From: JAAYBG01 sp964411675
GTDB lineage: Bacteria; Bacillota_I; Bacilli_A; ML615J-28; CAG-698
Length of the DNA: 33,333 bases
NCBI GenBank assembly: GCA_964411675.1
Contig: CAYPLR010000019.1
Location: forward strand, 1-33,333
Reading direction: 5' to 3'
Both the position numbers and the translations under genes were made by a program. The notes under the pieces were generated by a model, which saw only the letters and a list, made by a program, of their open reading frames with translations, did not search any database and had not been told where the DNA came from. Positions 1 through 9,600 of the stretch are shown piece by piece (within the stretch, counting starts at the first letter, position 1; every line of letters begins with the position of its first letter).

Positions 1-27
1 CAATTCATTATTGGGGGTGAAAAATAA
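1..27 (+). CDS. 3' end of an upstream gene (possibly gmk), partial
   Basis: Frame 1 reads QFIIGGEK and then a TAA stop whose last base is the first base of the rpoZ start codon. The gene upstream of rpoZ in Bacilli is commonly guanylate kinase (gmk), and such tight coupling fits. Eight residues cannot identify a family, so gmk is inference from gene order only. Confidence 0.3.
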   Translation, partial: QFIIGGEK

Positions 28-266
28 TGATTAATTCTTATGATGGTATGCGTTATCCGTCAATTGACCAACTTATTGAAGTTACGAAATCAAAGTACAA
101 ACTAGTTGTAGGCGTTGCAAAACGAGCACGAGAAATCGAACATGGAGCTGATATTTTAATCACAAATCCACACAACAAAAGAAGTATCGGAATTGCGTTA
201 GAAGAAATTATTGAAGGTAAAGTAGAAATTATTAATGCTGTAGAAACTGAAGAAGAAAACAAATAA
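27..266 (+). CDS. rpoZ: RNA polymerase omega subunit
   Basis: Small subunit of RNA polymerase that helps fold and assemble beta-prime. The 79-residue product has the family pattern: an N-terminal MRYPSIDQLIE segment, then YKLVVGVAKRAREIE (the conserved V-A-K-RAR-I core), then an IGIALEEI helix and an acidic tail. Length is normal. The start at 27 is preceded by GGGGGTGA and overlaps the TAA of the previous frame, suggesting translational coupling. It is followed directly by an intrinsic terminator, and priA is about 110 bp downstream. In many Bacilli the order is gmk-rpoZ-coaBC-priA; coaBC is absent here. Confidence 0.93.
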   Translation: MINSYDGMRYPSIDQLIEVTKSKYKLVVGVAKRAREIEHGADILITNPHNKRSIGIALEEIIEGKVEIINAVETEEENK

Positions 267-289
267 TTCCTAGCATAGGAATTTTTTTT
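265..289 (+). terminator. Intrinsic terminator after rpoZ
   Basis: An 8-bp perfect stem AATTCCTA / TAGGAATT with loop GCA is followed by a run of T. The stem begins inside the rpoZ stop codon. It probably separates rpoZ from priA. Confidence 0.75.
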
Positions 290-378
290 ACTTTATTTTG
301 TCTAGATAATGTGGTAATATATGATTATAAGTAAAAGATATTTTGTGTTACTAATATATAATAGGAGGTGTGATATTG

Positions 379-2673
379 ATGTTTGCAAAAGTTGTTGTTG
401 ATGTAAAGTCATCTAATGTTGATATAATGTATACGTATCGCATTCCTGAGGAGTACCGCGATTATGTAAATATTGGTAGCAGAGTATTGGTTAGTTTTGG
501 CGTTCGTGAAATTTTAGGATATGTAATTGCAATGGAAGAAGATGCAAATTATACAGGACCAATCAAAGATATTATTGATGTCTTGGATTATTCCAAAGAA
601 TTGACCTTAGAACAAGTAGAATTAGCACAGAAAATTAGTACCGATACGAAGACACTAATGGTCAGTGCTCTAGATTTAATGTATCCTTCATTTTTAAAAA
701 CAAAATATCGTAAATATTTAAATATCAAAAGCTTTGTTGATTTGGATGCTGAATTGGCTTTATTATTTGCCGGGAAAAATAAAGTATTAATTGATAAAGA
801 AATTTTGAAAGTTTTCAACAAAATAAAAAAAGAAGTTGAAAAAGATAATATTGAGATTTCCTATGAGAATTATTCTTATGGAAAAAACAAGCAGATAAAA
901 AAATATAGCATAAATAAGAAACTAGCTAGCAACCCAACAACATTAAGCCAAAGAAGAAATGATGTCATTGCTTATGTGAGCAATCATCCTGAGGCAACAC
1001 TAGAAGATATTCGTGAAAATACTGGTTGTTCTAAAGAATTGGTCTATTCCCTAGTAAAAAACAAATGCTTGATTTATCAAGAAGTACCCCAAGTAAAAGA
1101 ATTTATGACAGAAAAGCTACCAATTGTTTGGGGAAACTATACCTTTGAAGAGCAAGAACTTCGTTATAAGTATAGTCGCTTACAAAACAAGCCATTCTTG
1201 TTGTTTAGCAACGATGAAGCTTTTAAATTGAAATTTTATCTTGATATCATCAATGAAACATTGCAAGAAAATAAGAAAGTCTTGTTGTTAACACCAACAT
1301 TAATTAGCAATTTTGAATATTTACAGTATTTTAAACAAAAAATGATTGGGTATCGAATTGTTAATTTTTCTAGTGATATTTCTAATAATGAATTTTATGA
1401 TCATTATATCAATGTGAAAAATGGTAATTATGACCTTATTATCACAACAAAAGTGGGATTATTTTTACCTCTAGAAGAGTTAGGAGTAATCATTGTTATT
1501 GATGAAGGTAATATCAATTATTATAGTGAAACTACACCCAAATATAGTATGATAGAAGTGGTTAAGTTTAGAGCAGCTTATCATCAAGCAAACTTGATTC
1601 TAGCAACATCTTCACCGACTATTGAAGCATATTATAATTACTTCATGACAAAATACTATTTACTAAAACACATAGTTGCTCGCGATTATGATGTGAAATT
1701 AGTTCGTTTGCAAGAAGAAGTAGAAGATTTATTGATTTCTAATTCATTGAGAACAGAAATTGAGGAAACACTAAATAAAAAAGAGATTGTGATGTTGATC
1801 CTAAACGTCAAAGGGTATAGTCATCATCTTGTTTGCCGTAATTGTTCAACGGTCATCAAGTGCCCTGTTTGCAAGATAGGAATGTCATATCATAAAAAGA
1901 AAGATGAAATCTATTGTCGTTATTGTGGTTTCAAACTAACAAAAAAGAATTGTGAAACCTGTGGTAGCACTGATTTGAGCTTGTATGCTGCTGGTTTAGA
2001 AAAAGTTGCGGAAACTTTGCAATCCTATTTTCCAAATGCTAGGTTGCTACAATTAGATAGTGACACGATTAGTGATTATCAAAGTTATCAAGAAAATAGT
2101 TTAAAAATAGAAGAGCAAGAAGTGGATATTATTATTGGGACGAATAACATTCTTTCTCTTAAAAACCCTGCTATTAAGCTTATTGGAATCTTAGATATTG
2201 ATCGTTTGTTGAATATTAACGACTATAAGGCTTCTGAAATGACATATGGATTGTTAGCAGACGCTTTGGTAGATCCAAATGCGAAGGTAGTGATTCAAGG
2301 CTACCATCTTGACCATTTTGCGATATTAGATGGGATAAGCCAAAATTTTATCGATTTTTATAATGAAGAGATTAAATATCGCCAAGAATATTTTTATCCG
2401 CCATTTGCGGAAGTAAATCGCTTAATTATCAGTGGTACTTTCAAAGAGATGTATCATTATGCCAATTCTTTCAAGAAATCGTTTAACTATTTGTTTCAAA
2501 ATGAAGGAGTAATACTTGGCCCAGTTTATCTCGCTAAGTATATGGGAGTACAATTAATCATTAAGCACAATGACTTTACAAAAGTGAATCGGATTATGGA
2601 AGAAGTTTCTAAAAATCTATCGCAATATCAATTAACATTAAATTATGAGCGATATCCACGAAACTTTTTTTAG
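379..2673 (+). CDS. priA: PriA-family primosomal protein N' with degenerate helicase motifs
   Basis: PriA restarts stalled replication forks by recognising fork DNA and loading the replicative helicase. The 764-residue length, an N-terminal fork-binding-type domain (residues 1-110, FAKVVVDV onward), a complete eight-cysteine zinc region (four CxxC pairs from about residue 486) and the C-terminal YFYPPFAEVNRL motif identify the family. The ATPase motifs are gone. The Walker A position reads LLFSNDEAFKLKF (about 274-286) instead of GxTGSGKT, the DEEH box reads DEGN (375-378), and the QVAGRAGR motif is replaced by ADALVDPNA (about 625-633). I infer a pseudohelicase that keeps the DNA-binding and loader role. 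Start chosen at ATG 379, with AGGAGG at 363-368; TTG 376 is an alternative and GTG 370 is too close to the SD. Confidence 0.88.
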   Translation: MFAKVVVDVKSSNVDIMYTYRIPEEYRDYVNIGSRVLVSFGVREILGYVIAMEEDANYTGPIKDIIDVLDYSKELTLEQVELAQKISTDTKTLMVSALDLMYPSFLKTKYRKYLNIKSFVDLDAELALLFAGKNKVLIDKEILKVFNKIKKEVEKDNIEISYENYSYGKNKQIKKYSINKKLASNPTTLSQRRNDVIAYVSNHPEATLEDIRENTGCSKELVYSLVKNKCLIYQEVPQVKEFMTEKLPIVWGNYTFEEQELRYKYSRLQNKPFLLFSNDEAFKLKFYLDIINETLQENKKVLLLTPTLISNFEYLQYFKQKMIGYRIVNFSSDISNNEFYDHYINVKNGNYDLIITTKVGLFLPLEELGVIIVIDEGNINYYSETTPKYSMIEVVKFRAAYHQANLILATSSPTIEAYYNYFMTKYYLLKHIVARDYDVKLVRLQEEVEDLLISNSLRTEIEETLNKKEIVMLILNVKGYSHHLVCRNCSTVIKCPVCKIGMSYHKKKDEIYCRYCGFKLTKKNCETCGSTDLSLYAAGLEKVAETLQSYFPNARLLQLDSDTISDYQSYQENSLKIEEQEVDIIIGTNNILSLKNPAIKLIGILDIDRLLNINDYKASEMTYGLLADALVDPNAKVVIQGYHLDHFAILDGISQNFIDFYNEEIKYRQEYFYPPFAEVNRLIISGTFKEMYHYANSFKKSFNYLFQNEGVILGPVYLAKYMGVQLIIKHNDFTKVNRIMEEVSKNLSQYQLTLNYERYPRNFF

Positions 2674-2685
2674 GGAAGTGAAAAT

Positions 2686-3621
2686 ATGAAAATAATATTT
2701 ATGGGTACACCACAATTTGCTGTACCAATACTCGCTGAAATAGCGAAAGTCCATGCGGTCATCTTGGTTGTTACCCAACCTGATCAGTATCATTTTCGCC
2801 GTAAGGAAATTGTTTTTTCTCCAGTGAAAGAATGGGCAGTTGCCAATCATTACCCAGTTTTTCAACCAGTAAAAATTAGACAGGAGTATCAACCAATCCT
2901 TGATTTGAAGGCTGATTTGATTGTTACAGCAGCCTATGGTCAGTTTGTAGGGGAGAAAGTACTGCAACATCCTCGTTATAAAGCAATCAATGTTCACGGA
3001 TCATTGTTACCAAAGTATCGAGGAGGAGCACCAATTCAGCGCACATTGATGAATGGTGAGGATAAAACAGGAATAACGATTATATATATGGGTAAAAAAA
3101 TGGATGCTGGTGATATTCTTGCCAAGCAAGAAATCGACATTTTAGATTGTGACAATCAAGATACGTTATTTGCTAAATTAAGCAATTTGGCAGCAACGAT
3201 GATCAATACTGTCCTAGCAGATTTAGAACAAGGCACCAGCATTGCGACACCACAAAATGAAGATGAGGTCACATTTGCTTATAATCTAACGAAGGAAGAT
3301 GAAAAAATCGATTTTAGTAAGCATGCTCGTCAAGTTTTTAATCAAATTCGTGGGTTATCTTCGAATCCTGGTGGATATTTCGTTATTGATAATCAAACAA
3401 TAAAGGTGTATAATAGTGTAGTAAGCCATAGACATCACAATGGTGATATTGGACAAATCATTGCCATTGATAAACATAGTTTTGACATTAGTTGTGGTGA
3501 AGATAGTAGTATTTCCATTCTTGAAATACAATTGCCATCAAAGAATAGAATGAGCGCTCGTGACTTTATCAACGGGCAAGGAAGAAAGATGTTACAAATC
3601 AATAAAAAAGTAGGAGAGTAG
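2686..3621 (+). CDS. fmt: Methionyl-tRNA formyltransferase
   Basis: Transfers a formyl group from 10-formyl-tetrahydrofolate to Met-tRNA(fMet) for translation initiation. The 311-residue product begins MKIIFMGTPQFAVPIL and carries the folate-binding/catalytic signature N102-V-H104-G-SLLPKYRGGAPIQ with the catalytic aspartate at D140 (KKMDAGDIL). The C-terminal domain (about 205-305) is the tRNA-binding OB-like part. The ATG lies 12 nt after the priA stop with GGGAAGTG as SD, so it is probably cotranscribed with priA, as is usual in Firmicutes. The def and rsmB genes that often neighbour fmt are not present here. Confidence 0.95.
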   Translation: MKIIFMGTPQFAVPILAEIAKVHAVILVVTQPDQYHFRRKEIVFSPVKEWAVANHYPVFQPVKIRQEYQPILDLKADLIVTAAYGQFVGEKVLQHPRYKAINVHGSLLPKYRGGAPIQRTLMNGEDKTGITIIYMGKKMDAGDILAKQEIDILDCDNQDTLFAKLSNLAATMINTVLADLEQGTSIATPQNEDEVTFAYNLTKEDEKIDFSKHARQVFNQIRGLSSNPGGYFVIDNQTIKVYNSVVSHRHHNGDIGQIIAIDKHSFDISCGEDSSISILEIQLPSKNRMSARDFINGQGRKMLQINKKVGE

Positions 3622-3623
3622 TT

Positions 3624-4181
3624 ATGAAAGAAAAGATTTATTTTTCCCGTGATGAAATGTTTGAAATGAATCGTGATCTGTTATTAGAACGTGGTGTTAC
3701 CATTGAAGATGTTGCCGCCATTGCTTTTCGGCAACAATCAAAATATAATCCTAACATTTGCATGAAAACTTGTATTGAGAGTGTAGAAAAGATTTTATCT
3801 TATCGTGATATCTTTCATATTGTTCAATTAAGCGTAGAAATTGACCGTTTGTGTGAAGAAGGTAAATTGCGTTCACCAATGCAAGAAATTATTCGTGCTG
3901 ATTTGGGTATGTTTGGTATTGATGAAATTTTCGGCTTGAATATTGCTGCGATGTACGGTGTGATTGGTCAAACCAATTTTGGTGACATTGATGTCAATAA
4001 ACCAGGGATTGTAAAAGAATTAAATGATCATGGAAAAGGAACCAATGAGCGTTGTCACACGTTCTTGGATGATGTTGTAGGGGCATTGGCTGCCGCTGCT
4101 TCAACAAGAGTAGCACAAATTACAAGCGAGGAAACTGCTAAAAAGGATCCTCATTATGAACCAATAAAATTCGATTTATAA
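3624..4181 (+). CDS. Phosphatidylglycerophosphatase A-like protein (YutG type)
   Basis: Family member expected to dephosphorylate phosphatidylglycerol phosphate, the last step to phosphatidylglycerol. The 185-residue product resembles B. subtilis YutG along its length: an N-terminal LLERGVTIEDVA segment, a central IIRADLGMFGIDEIFGLNIA stretch with acidic residues, and a C-terminal CHTFLDDVVGALAAAASTR motif that matches the conserved HTFLDD core of the family. It starts 2 nt after the fmt stop with GTAGGAGAG as SD inside fmt, so it is translationally linked to fmt. Substrate is inferred from homology; some members may have other substrates. Confidence 0.8.
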   Translation: MKEKIYFSRDEMFEMNRDLLLERGVTIEDVAAIAFRQQSKYNPNICMKTCIESVEKILSYRDIFHIVQLSVEIDRLCEEGKLRSPMQEIIRADLGMFGIDEIFGLNIAAMYGVIGQTNFGDIDVNKPGIVKELNDHGKGTNERCHTFLDDVVGALAAAASTRVAQITSEETAKKDPHYEPIKFDL

Positions 4182-4197
4182 AAAGCAGAGGTGTAGT

Positions 4198-5226
4198 ATG
4201 GAACAAAAGAAGTTAACCAAGGGAAAATTGCTTAATGTCTTTGGCAATCTAGATGAAGTCGGTTATGCCAATTCATTGATACGCGAGTATGACAGAGAAG
4301 ACATAAAAGCAGGTAAAATGCGAATCAAAGAATGGGATTATTATTTTGTTGGGAATAATTTTTATGGAATTGCCTTAACAATTGCTGATAATTCTTATAT
4401 GGGGATGGGTAGCGTATCGGTACTTGATTTCCGGGATGGATTTTGGAAAACAAAAAGCTCGATGACATTGTTTCCTATGGGAAAAACAAATCTACCAGCG
4501 ACATCTAAAACTGGTGATTGCCATTTTAAAAAAGGAAATATGGAAATATCCTTTTTCAATGATGGCACTAAAAGAAGATTATTAGCAAAAGTAAAAAATT
4601 ATTTACCAGGGCAAGATTTTAATTGTGATATCATGTTAAAAGAAGAACCAGAAGATTCAATGGTAATCGCAACACCATTCTTGAAGAAAAAGTATTTTTA
4701 CTATAATCAAAAGATAAATTGCTTAAAAGCTGATGGACAAGCAAGTCTAGGCGATAAGATATATAGCTTTAAAACGGATGATTCCTTTGGCGTACTTGAT
4801 TGGGGACGTGGTGTATGGACATATAAAAACACATGGTATTGGGCTTCGATGTCTGGGAAAGTGAACGGTATTCCAGTGGGCTTTAATCTAGGATATGGAT
4901 TTGGTGATACAAAAAATGCCACAGAAAACATGATTTTCTATGATGGGAAGGCATATAAAACGGAGCAAGTAACATTTAGAATTCCAACGGACGCTAAAAG
5001 TAAAGAAGTATTCATGAATGAATGGCAATTTACTTCCAGCGATAAAAAAGTTGAATTAAAATTCAAGCCAATCCTTGATCGTCATGATGACACCAATTTG
5101 TTAGTCTTAAAATCATTGCAACATCAAGTATTTGGTCGCTTTACAGGAACACTTATCTGTGGCGAAAAAACAATCATGATTAAAAACATGTTAGGCTTTG
5201 CTGAAAAAGTTCATAATTGTTGGTAA
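4198..5226 (+). CDS. DUF2804 family protein
   Basis: A 342-residue protein recognised by the DUF2804 signature SFGVLDWGRGVWTYKNTWYW followed by GFNLGYGFGD in its middle third. The fold is probably lipocalin-like beta sheet and no enzymatic role is established. No signal peptide or membrane helix is visible, so it is likely cytoplasmic. It follows the PgpA-like gene by 16 nt with GCAGAGGTG as SD and ends at a strong terminator, making it the last gene of the priA-fmt transcription unit. The link to a phospholipid phosphatase is positional only. Confidence 0.75.
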   Translation: MEQKKLTKGKLLNVFGNLDEVGYANSLIREYDREDIKAGKMRIKEWDYYFVGNNFYGIALTIADNSYMGMGSVSVLDFRDGFWKTKSSMTLFPMGKTNLPATSKTGDCHFKKGNMEISFFNDGTKRRLLAKVKNYLPGQDFNCDIMLKEEPEDSMVIATPFLKKKYFYYNQKINCLKADGQASLGDKIYSFKTDDSFGVLDWGRGVWTYKNTWYWASMSGKVNGIPVGFNLGYGFGDTKNATENMIFYDGKAYKTEQVTFRIPTDAKSKEVFMNEWQFTSSDKKVELKFKPILDRHDDTNLLVLKSLQHQVFGRFTGTLICGEKTIMIKNMLGFAEKVHNCW

Positions 5227-5256
5227 AACTCTAGCCTTAGATTGCTAGAGTTTTTT
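5226..5256 (+). terminator. Intrinsic terminator after the DUF2804 gene
   Basis: A 9-bp stem AACTCTAGC / GCTAGAGTT with an 8-nt loop runs into six T. It ends the priA-fmt-pgpA-DUF2804 unit. Confidence 0.8.
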
Positions 5257-5265
5257 AATTTTCAT

Positions 5266-5293
5266 AAAAAAAATAGAGATGATCTCTATTTTT
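5266..5293 (-). terminator. Intrinsic terminator of the C69 peptidase gene
   Basis: An 11-bp perfect inverted repeat AAAAATAGAGA / TCTCTATTTTT with loop TGA. The TAG stop of the minus-strand gene (5286-5288) lies inside the stem, and the A-run at 5266-5273 gives the U-tract on the minus strand. Confidence 0.75.
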
Positions 5294-6491
5294 CATGTGT
5301 TATGATTAAGCCTTTTGTTTTTTTCTGCCAAAAGCCTTTAAGTAATAGTTTTCCTGTTCTTACTTTTTGAATGATTTCTTCATACTCATTTAGAAAAGAT
5401 TCTTCTAATATCATAGCTTCTTGGGAAAGATGATAGAATTCCTGTGGTGTCGCATTTGCTTTTCGTAAAGCAGCTTCTTTTGCAAACAAATCTCTTTGAA
5501 TATGATTGCGTTTGATTAGATAGATATCTTTCTCTACATATCCAGAATAAATGGCTCTAAATAAGTATTCATATCGTAACCAATAAGCAAGAGAATGAGC
5601 TTCATCAGCAAATAAAGGAGCAACAAGATGATTAAAATATACAGGTTTATAGATCGCTAAGCAAGGAGTTGAAGAACCTGTAAGCCAAATTGTTGGCATC
5701 ACCTCCTTAATATCTACAACCATACTACCAGTTGTGTGGTCACCTAGTAGTGATTGATGCATACAAATGCTACCAACACTTCCTTTTGTGTATAATTTAT
5801 CAATATTGCCGTTGTGACTTTGCAAGATAGCAATCATTTTTTCGATGTTTAATTCTTGTTGCAAACGTGTTTTTCCTGAACGTTCACGCAGTTTACTTTT
5901 TGAAAAAGTCGTGAAAAGGAAATCGCTATGTTTTTGTTTGAAGTTATCTTCTGTAATCGATAACCGATTGCTAATATTACCCGAAGTGATTAGTTTTTTA
6001 ATTTTATATTCTTTCCCAACGGTTTCTAAAATGAAAGCTTCGCTTGGATCAGCAATCAAATAAGAGTTATCATAAAAGAACTGTTTATCGTAGCCACAAT
6101 TTCCTCCCTGACCATACGTTTGAAGTAGGTTAGTAATAACATCAATCGCTTCAGGAGCAGATTTTGCTCTTTCTAGCGCTAACCTTAGAAAATCCATTCC
6201 AATCAGCGATGGGTTTTTATTTTTCTTTTTTGTAAAGACAGCCTCATTACCAATGACTAAATTGTACTCGTTGATTCCCATTTCTGCTCCCCATATCCAA
6301 CTAGGTTTTACCAAAATATTGGCATAACTATGATTGACCTCTGGGATATCAATATAGGTACAGGTAAGAGTTTTATTTTGGTTGTCTTTGGCTTTGTTTA
6401 GAATAACAAGATTAGGTTCATTGGCACTACGATCACTATTTTTTCCAAAAATAGTGAAGTGTTTATTTTTTTGGTATAAAGTATCACACAT
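5286..6491 (-). CDS. Secernin/C69-like N-terminal-nucleophile peptidase
   Basis: A 401-residue member of the C69 (dipeptidase A / secernin) class. It begins MCDTL, so after Met removal Cys2 would be the N-terminal nucleophile, followed by the family segment FGKNSDRSANEPN, then SWIWGAEMGINE and an EGLxIGNEAV-like LVIGNEAVF. No signal peptide is seen, so cytoplasmic hydrolysis of dipeptides or an amide substrate is the likely role; substrate is not deducible. SD GGAGGTT lies at 6497-6503. The gene is monocistronic and divergent from cas9, with its own terminator, so it is probably not part of the CRISPR system. Confidence 0.8.
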   Translation of the reverse strand: MCDTLYQKNKHFTIFGKNSDRSANEPNLVILNKAKDNQNKTLTCTYIDIPEVNHSYANILVKPSWIWGAEMGINEYNLVIGNEAVFTKKKNKNPSLIGMDFLRLALERAKSAPEAIDVITNLLQTYGQGGNCGYDKQFFYDNSYLIADPSEAFILETVGKEYKIKKLITSGNISNRLSITEDNFKQKHSDFLFTTFSKSKLRERSGKTRLQQELNIEKMIAILQSHNGNIDKLYTKGSVGSICMHQSLLGDHTTGSMVVDIKEVMPTIWLTGSSTPCLAIYKPVYFNHLVAPLFADEAHSLAYWLRYEYLFRAIYSGYVEKDIYLIKRNHIQRDLFAKEAALRKANATPQEFYHLSQEAMILEESFLNEYEEIIQKVRTGKLLLKGFWQKKTKGLIITHEK

Positions 6492-6553
6492 AAAACAACC
6501 TCCATAGCTTTATTATATAATAAAACGCAATTTAAATATAGTTTAAAATACTA

Positions 6554-6583
6554 TTGCTTTATTGATGATTTAGGTTATATAAT
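6554..6583 (+). promoter_or_regulatory. Predicted cas9 promoter
   Basis: TTGCTT (6554-6559), 18-nt spacer, TATAAT (6578-6583). Start would fall near 6590, leaving a roughly 70-nt A/T-rich 5' UTR before cas9. Confidence 0.55.
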
Positions 6584-6662
6584 TAGATTAATAGAGGAAT
6601 TATACTCGAAACAGTTCTAATTTAATTAATATTTTTAATTTTACGAAAAGAAAGGATGTAAT

Positions 6663-9600
6663 ATGGGAAAAAAAGTATTAGGGCTAGATATTGGTGTGAC
6701 ATCTGTTGGATGGGCAATTATTGATGTTGATGAAAATGAAATAGTTGATAAAGGAGTGAGAATCTTTCCAGAAAGATCTGCACAAGATAATATTAAGCGC
6801 AGAGAAAAGCGGGGGAGTAGAAGATCAAAACGCCGCCGTCAACAAAGACTGATTGATATGAAAGAGTTGTTGAAGGAACATGGGATTATTGATGGTGAAT
6901 TTATACTTTTAAAAAATCCATATGAAATTCGTTGTAAAGGACTTGAAGAAAGGCTTACAAACGAAGAGTTAGCAACTGCAATCTTACATATTACCAAAAG
7001 AAGAGGATCTTCATTTGATAATATTGATGATATCGATAAATGTGATGATGAAAAAAATGATTCTAATATTGACAAACCAATTGCGGAAGACAAAATTACG
7101 GAATTAAAATCTACCAAAAAGATTCTTGATTACAATGAAAAAATGCTTATTAATAAAGACACAAATTACATTTGTTTAATTCAAAGAAAGCGTCTTGAGG
7201 AGAGTGGTAGTGTTCGTGGCTCGTTAAACAATTTTAAAACAAGCGAATATGTTAAAGAAATTACAAAAATTCTAAGTAATCAAGTTTTAGCACAAGAATT
7301 TAAAGAAAAAGTAATTGATTTGATTAAAAGGAAACGAGCTTATTTTGAAGGCCCTGGAAGTGAAAAGTCTCCAACTCCATATGGAAGATGGTATTATGAA
7401 AAAGGTGAAATTAAATATATAGATTTGATAGAAAGAATGAGAGGAAATTGCTCACTTTTCCCTTTAGAAAAGCGCGCTCCAAAAGATTCTTATACAGCCT
7501 GTTTGTTTAATATTCTCAATGATTTGAATAATCTAAAGATTAATCAAGAAAAAATCACACAAGAGCAAAAAGAACAAATAATTGAATTAATGAAGAAAGA
7601 AAAAGGTGACTTTACTATTAAAAAACTATGTAAGTTTTTGGATGTTGAAGAAACCTTTATCAGTGGATTTAGGCAAGATAAAAGCAATAAAAATCTTATT
7701 TCTCAATTTACAGGATATAAAAAAATAAGAAATGTTGTTATTAATAAAGAACTAAATAAACTTGTATATGAGAATGAAGAGTATGTAGATAAAATTATTG
7801 AAATATTAGCAGTAAAACGAGGAATTGATGAACGAAAAATCGAATTAAAAAAGATAGATAAAACCATTTTTTCAGAAGAAACTGCAGATGCTTTGGCTCA
7901 CATTTCCGGATGTAAAGAATATCATTCATTATCGTTTAAAGCAATGAGAACAATGATTCCTGATTTATTAGCGACTACAGATAATCAAATGCAGCTTATC
8001 ACAAAATATGGGATTCAAAAAGAAAATTTAAATATATATAAAGAAAAAAATGATATTATGTTGGATCAAAAAGCAGTCATCAGCCCAGTAGCTTTAAGAG
8101 CACAAAATGAAGCAATAAAAATTATCAACACTATCCGTAGAATATATGGAGAACTAGATACTATTGTTATCGAAATGGCACGGGATAAAAATAGTGCTGA
8201 TGAAAAAAAAAGAATAAATGAATCTCAAAAAAGAGGAGAAGAATTAAACAAGCAAGCACTTGAATTAGCTGAAGGAAAACCACTTACAGGTAGCTTAGCT
8301 TTGAAATTACGCTTGTATAAAGAACAAGATCATAGATGTATATACTCAGGTAGAGAAATCGACAAGGATTTACTGATAAATGATCCATTTGCTTATGAAA
8401 TTGATCATATAATTCCAATTTCTATTTCTCTAGATGATTCTTTTAATAATAAGGTTTTAACAACTTCGAGCGTTAATAATGATAAATCAAATATGACACC
8501 ATTTAAGTTCTTTTCGTCTGGAAAAATTCAAGAAACAAATTTTAATGAGTTTGCTTCTAGAGTAATTAATTTAGAGAAAAGAGGTTTGATATCTAAAAAT
8601 AAACTACGCAACTTGTTGTTTGCTGAAGATATAGATAAACAAAGTGTTCGTGCTGAATTTATCAACAGAAACCTAGTTGATACTCGATATGCAACAAAAG
8701 TAATATTGAATACTCTAAGCAACTATTTTCACGCTAATGGCATAGAGACCAAAGTTCATACAATAAACGGAAAGATAACTGACAATATTAGAAATAGAGC
8801 AGGATTAAAAAAATGTAGGGATTATTTCTATCATCATATTGTTGATGCAATCATTGTTGCAGCAGTTAAAAAGCATAAATATTTTTCAAAGTTGTTAGAT
8901 TTATATGAAACTTCTGATGGAATAATCTATGATGATGAAACTGGAGAAGTAATCACGTCTGAAAATCAAAAGGATTTCTTCGATGATAAATTATTTTCAT
9001 TTTTAAGTAGAATCAAGAACATTAATGATTTGACTAATTATAATGAAAATATAAAAATATCGCATAAAATTGATAAAAAGTTTAATCGTCAATTTACTGA
9101 TGAAACAATCTACTCAACAAGATTAGTTGATGGAGTTGATCATCTTGTTGCAAGATATAAAGATATCTATAGTAATGAGGGAATAAAATTAGCTCAAATG
9201 ATCAAGGATGGCAAAGATGATGCTATCTTAATGAAAAAACATGATCCCGAATCTTTTGCATTAATTAAAAAGATTATTTTAGAAACAAGTTATACAGATA
9301 AAGAAAATCCTTTTGCTATATATAAAGAGCAGCATGGAGAGATAAGAAAAAAAGCAAAAGATGGAAAGGGACCGGTTATTAAATCTGTAAAGTATTTGAA
9401 AGAGAAACTCGGCAATCATCGTTCAATTACTCACAAATATCAGTCAGTTAAATCAGACAAAAAAATTGTTCTTTTACAAATATCACCATATCGGACAGAT
9501 TTTTATAAGTCACCAGTTGGTTTGTACAAGTTTGTCACAGTAAGATATATTGATGTAAGTTTACATGAAAAAAATGGAATCATTGATATGAATGAATATG

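Noticed and set aside
53..262. Antisense ORFs over rpoZ, priA, fmt, cas9, groEL, tldD and others
   Set aside because: Shadow frames of well-supported genes, without SD sites or family features.
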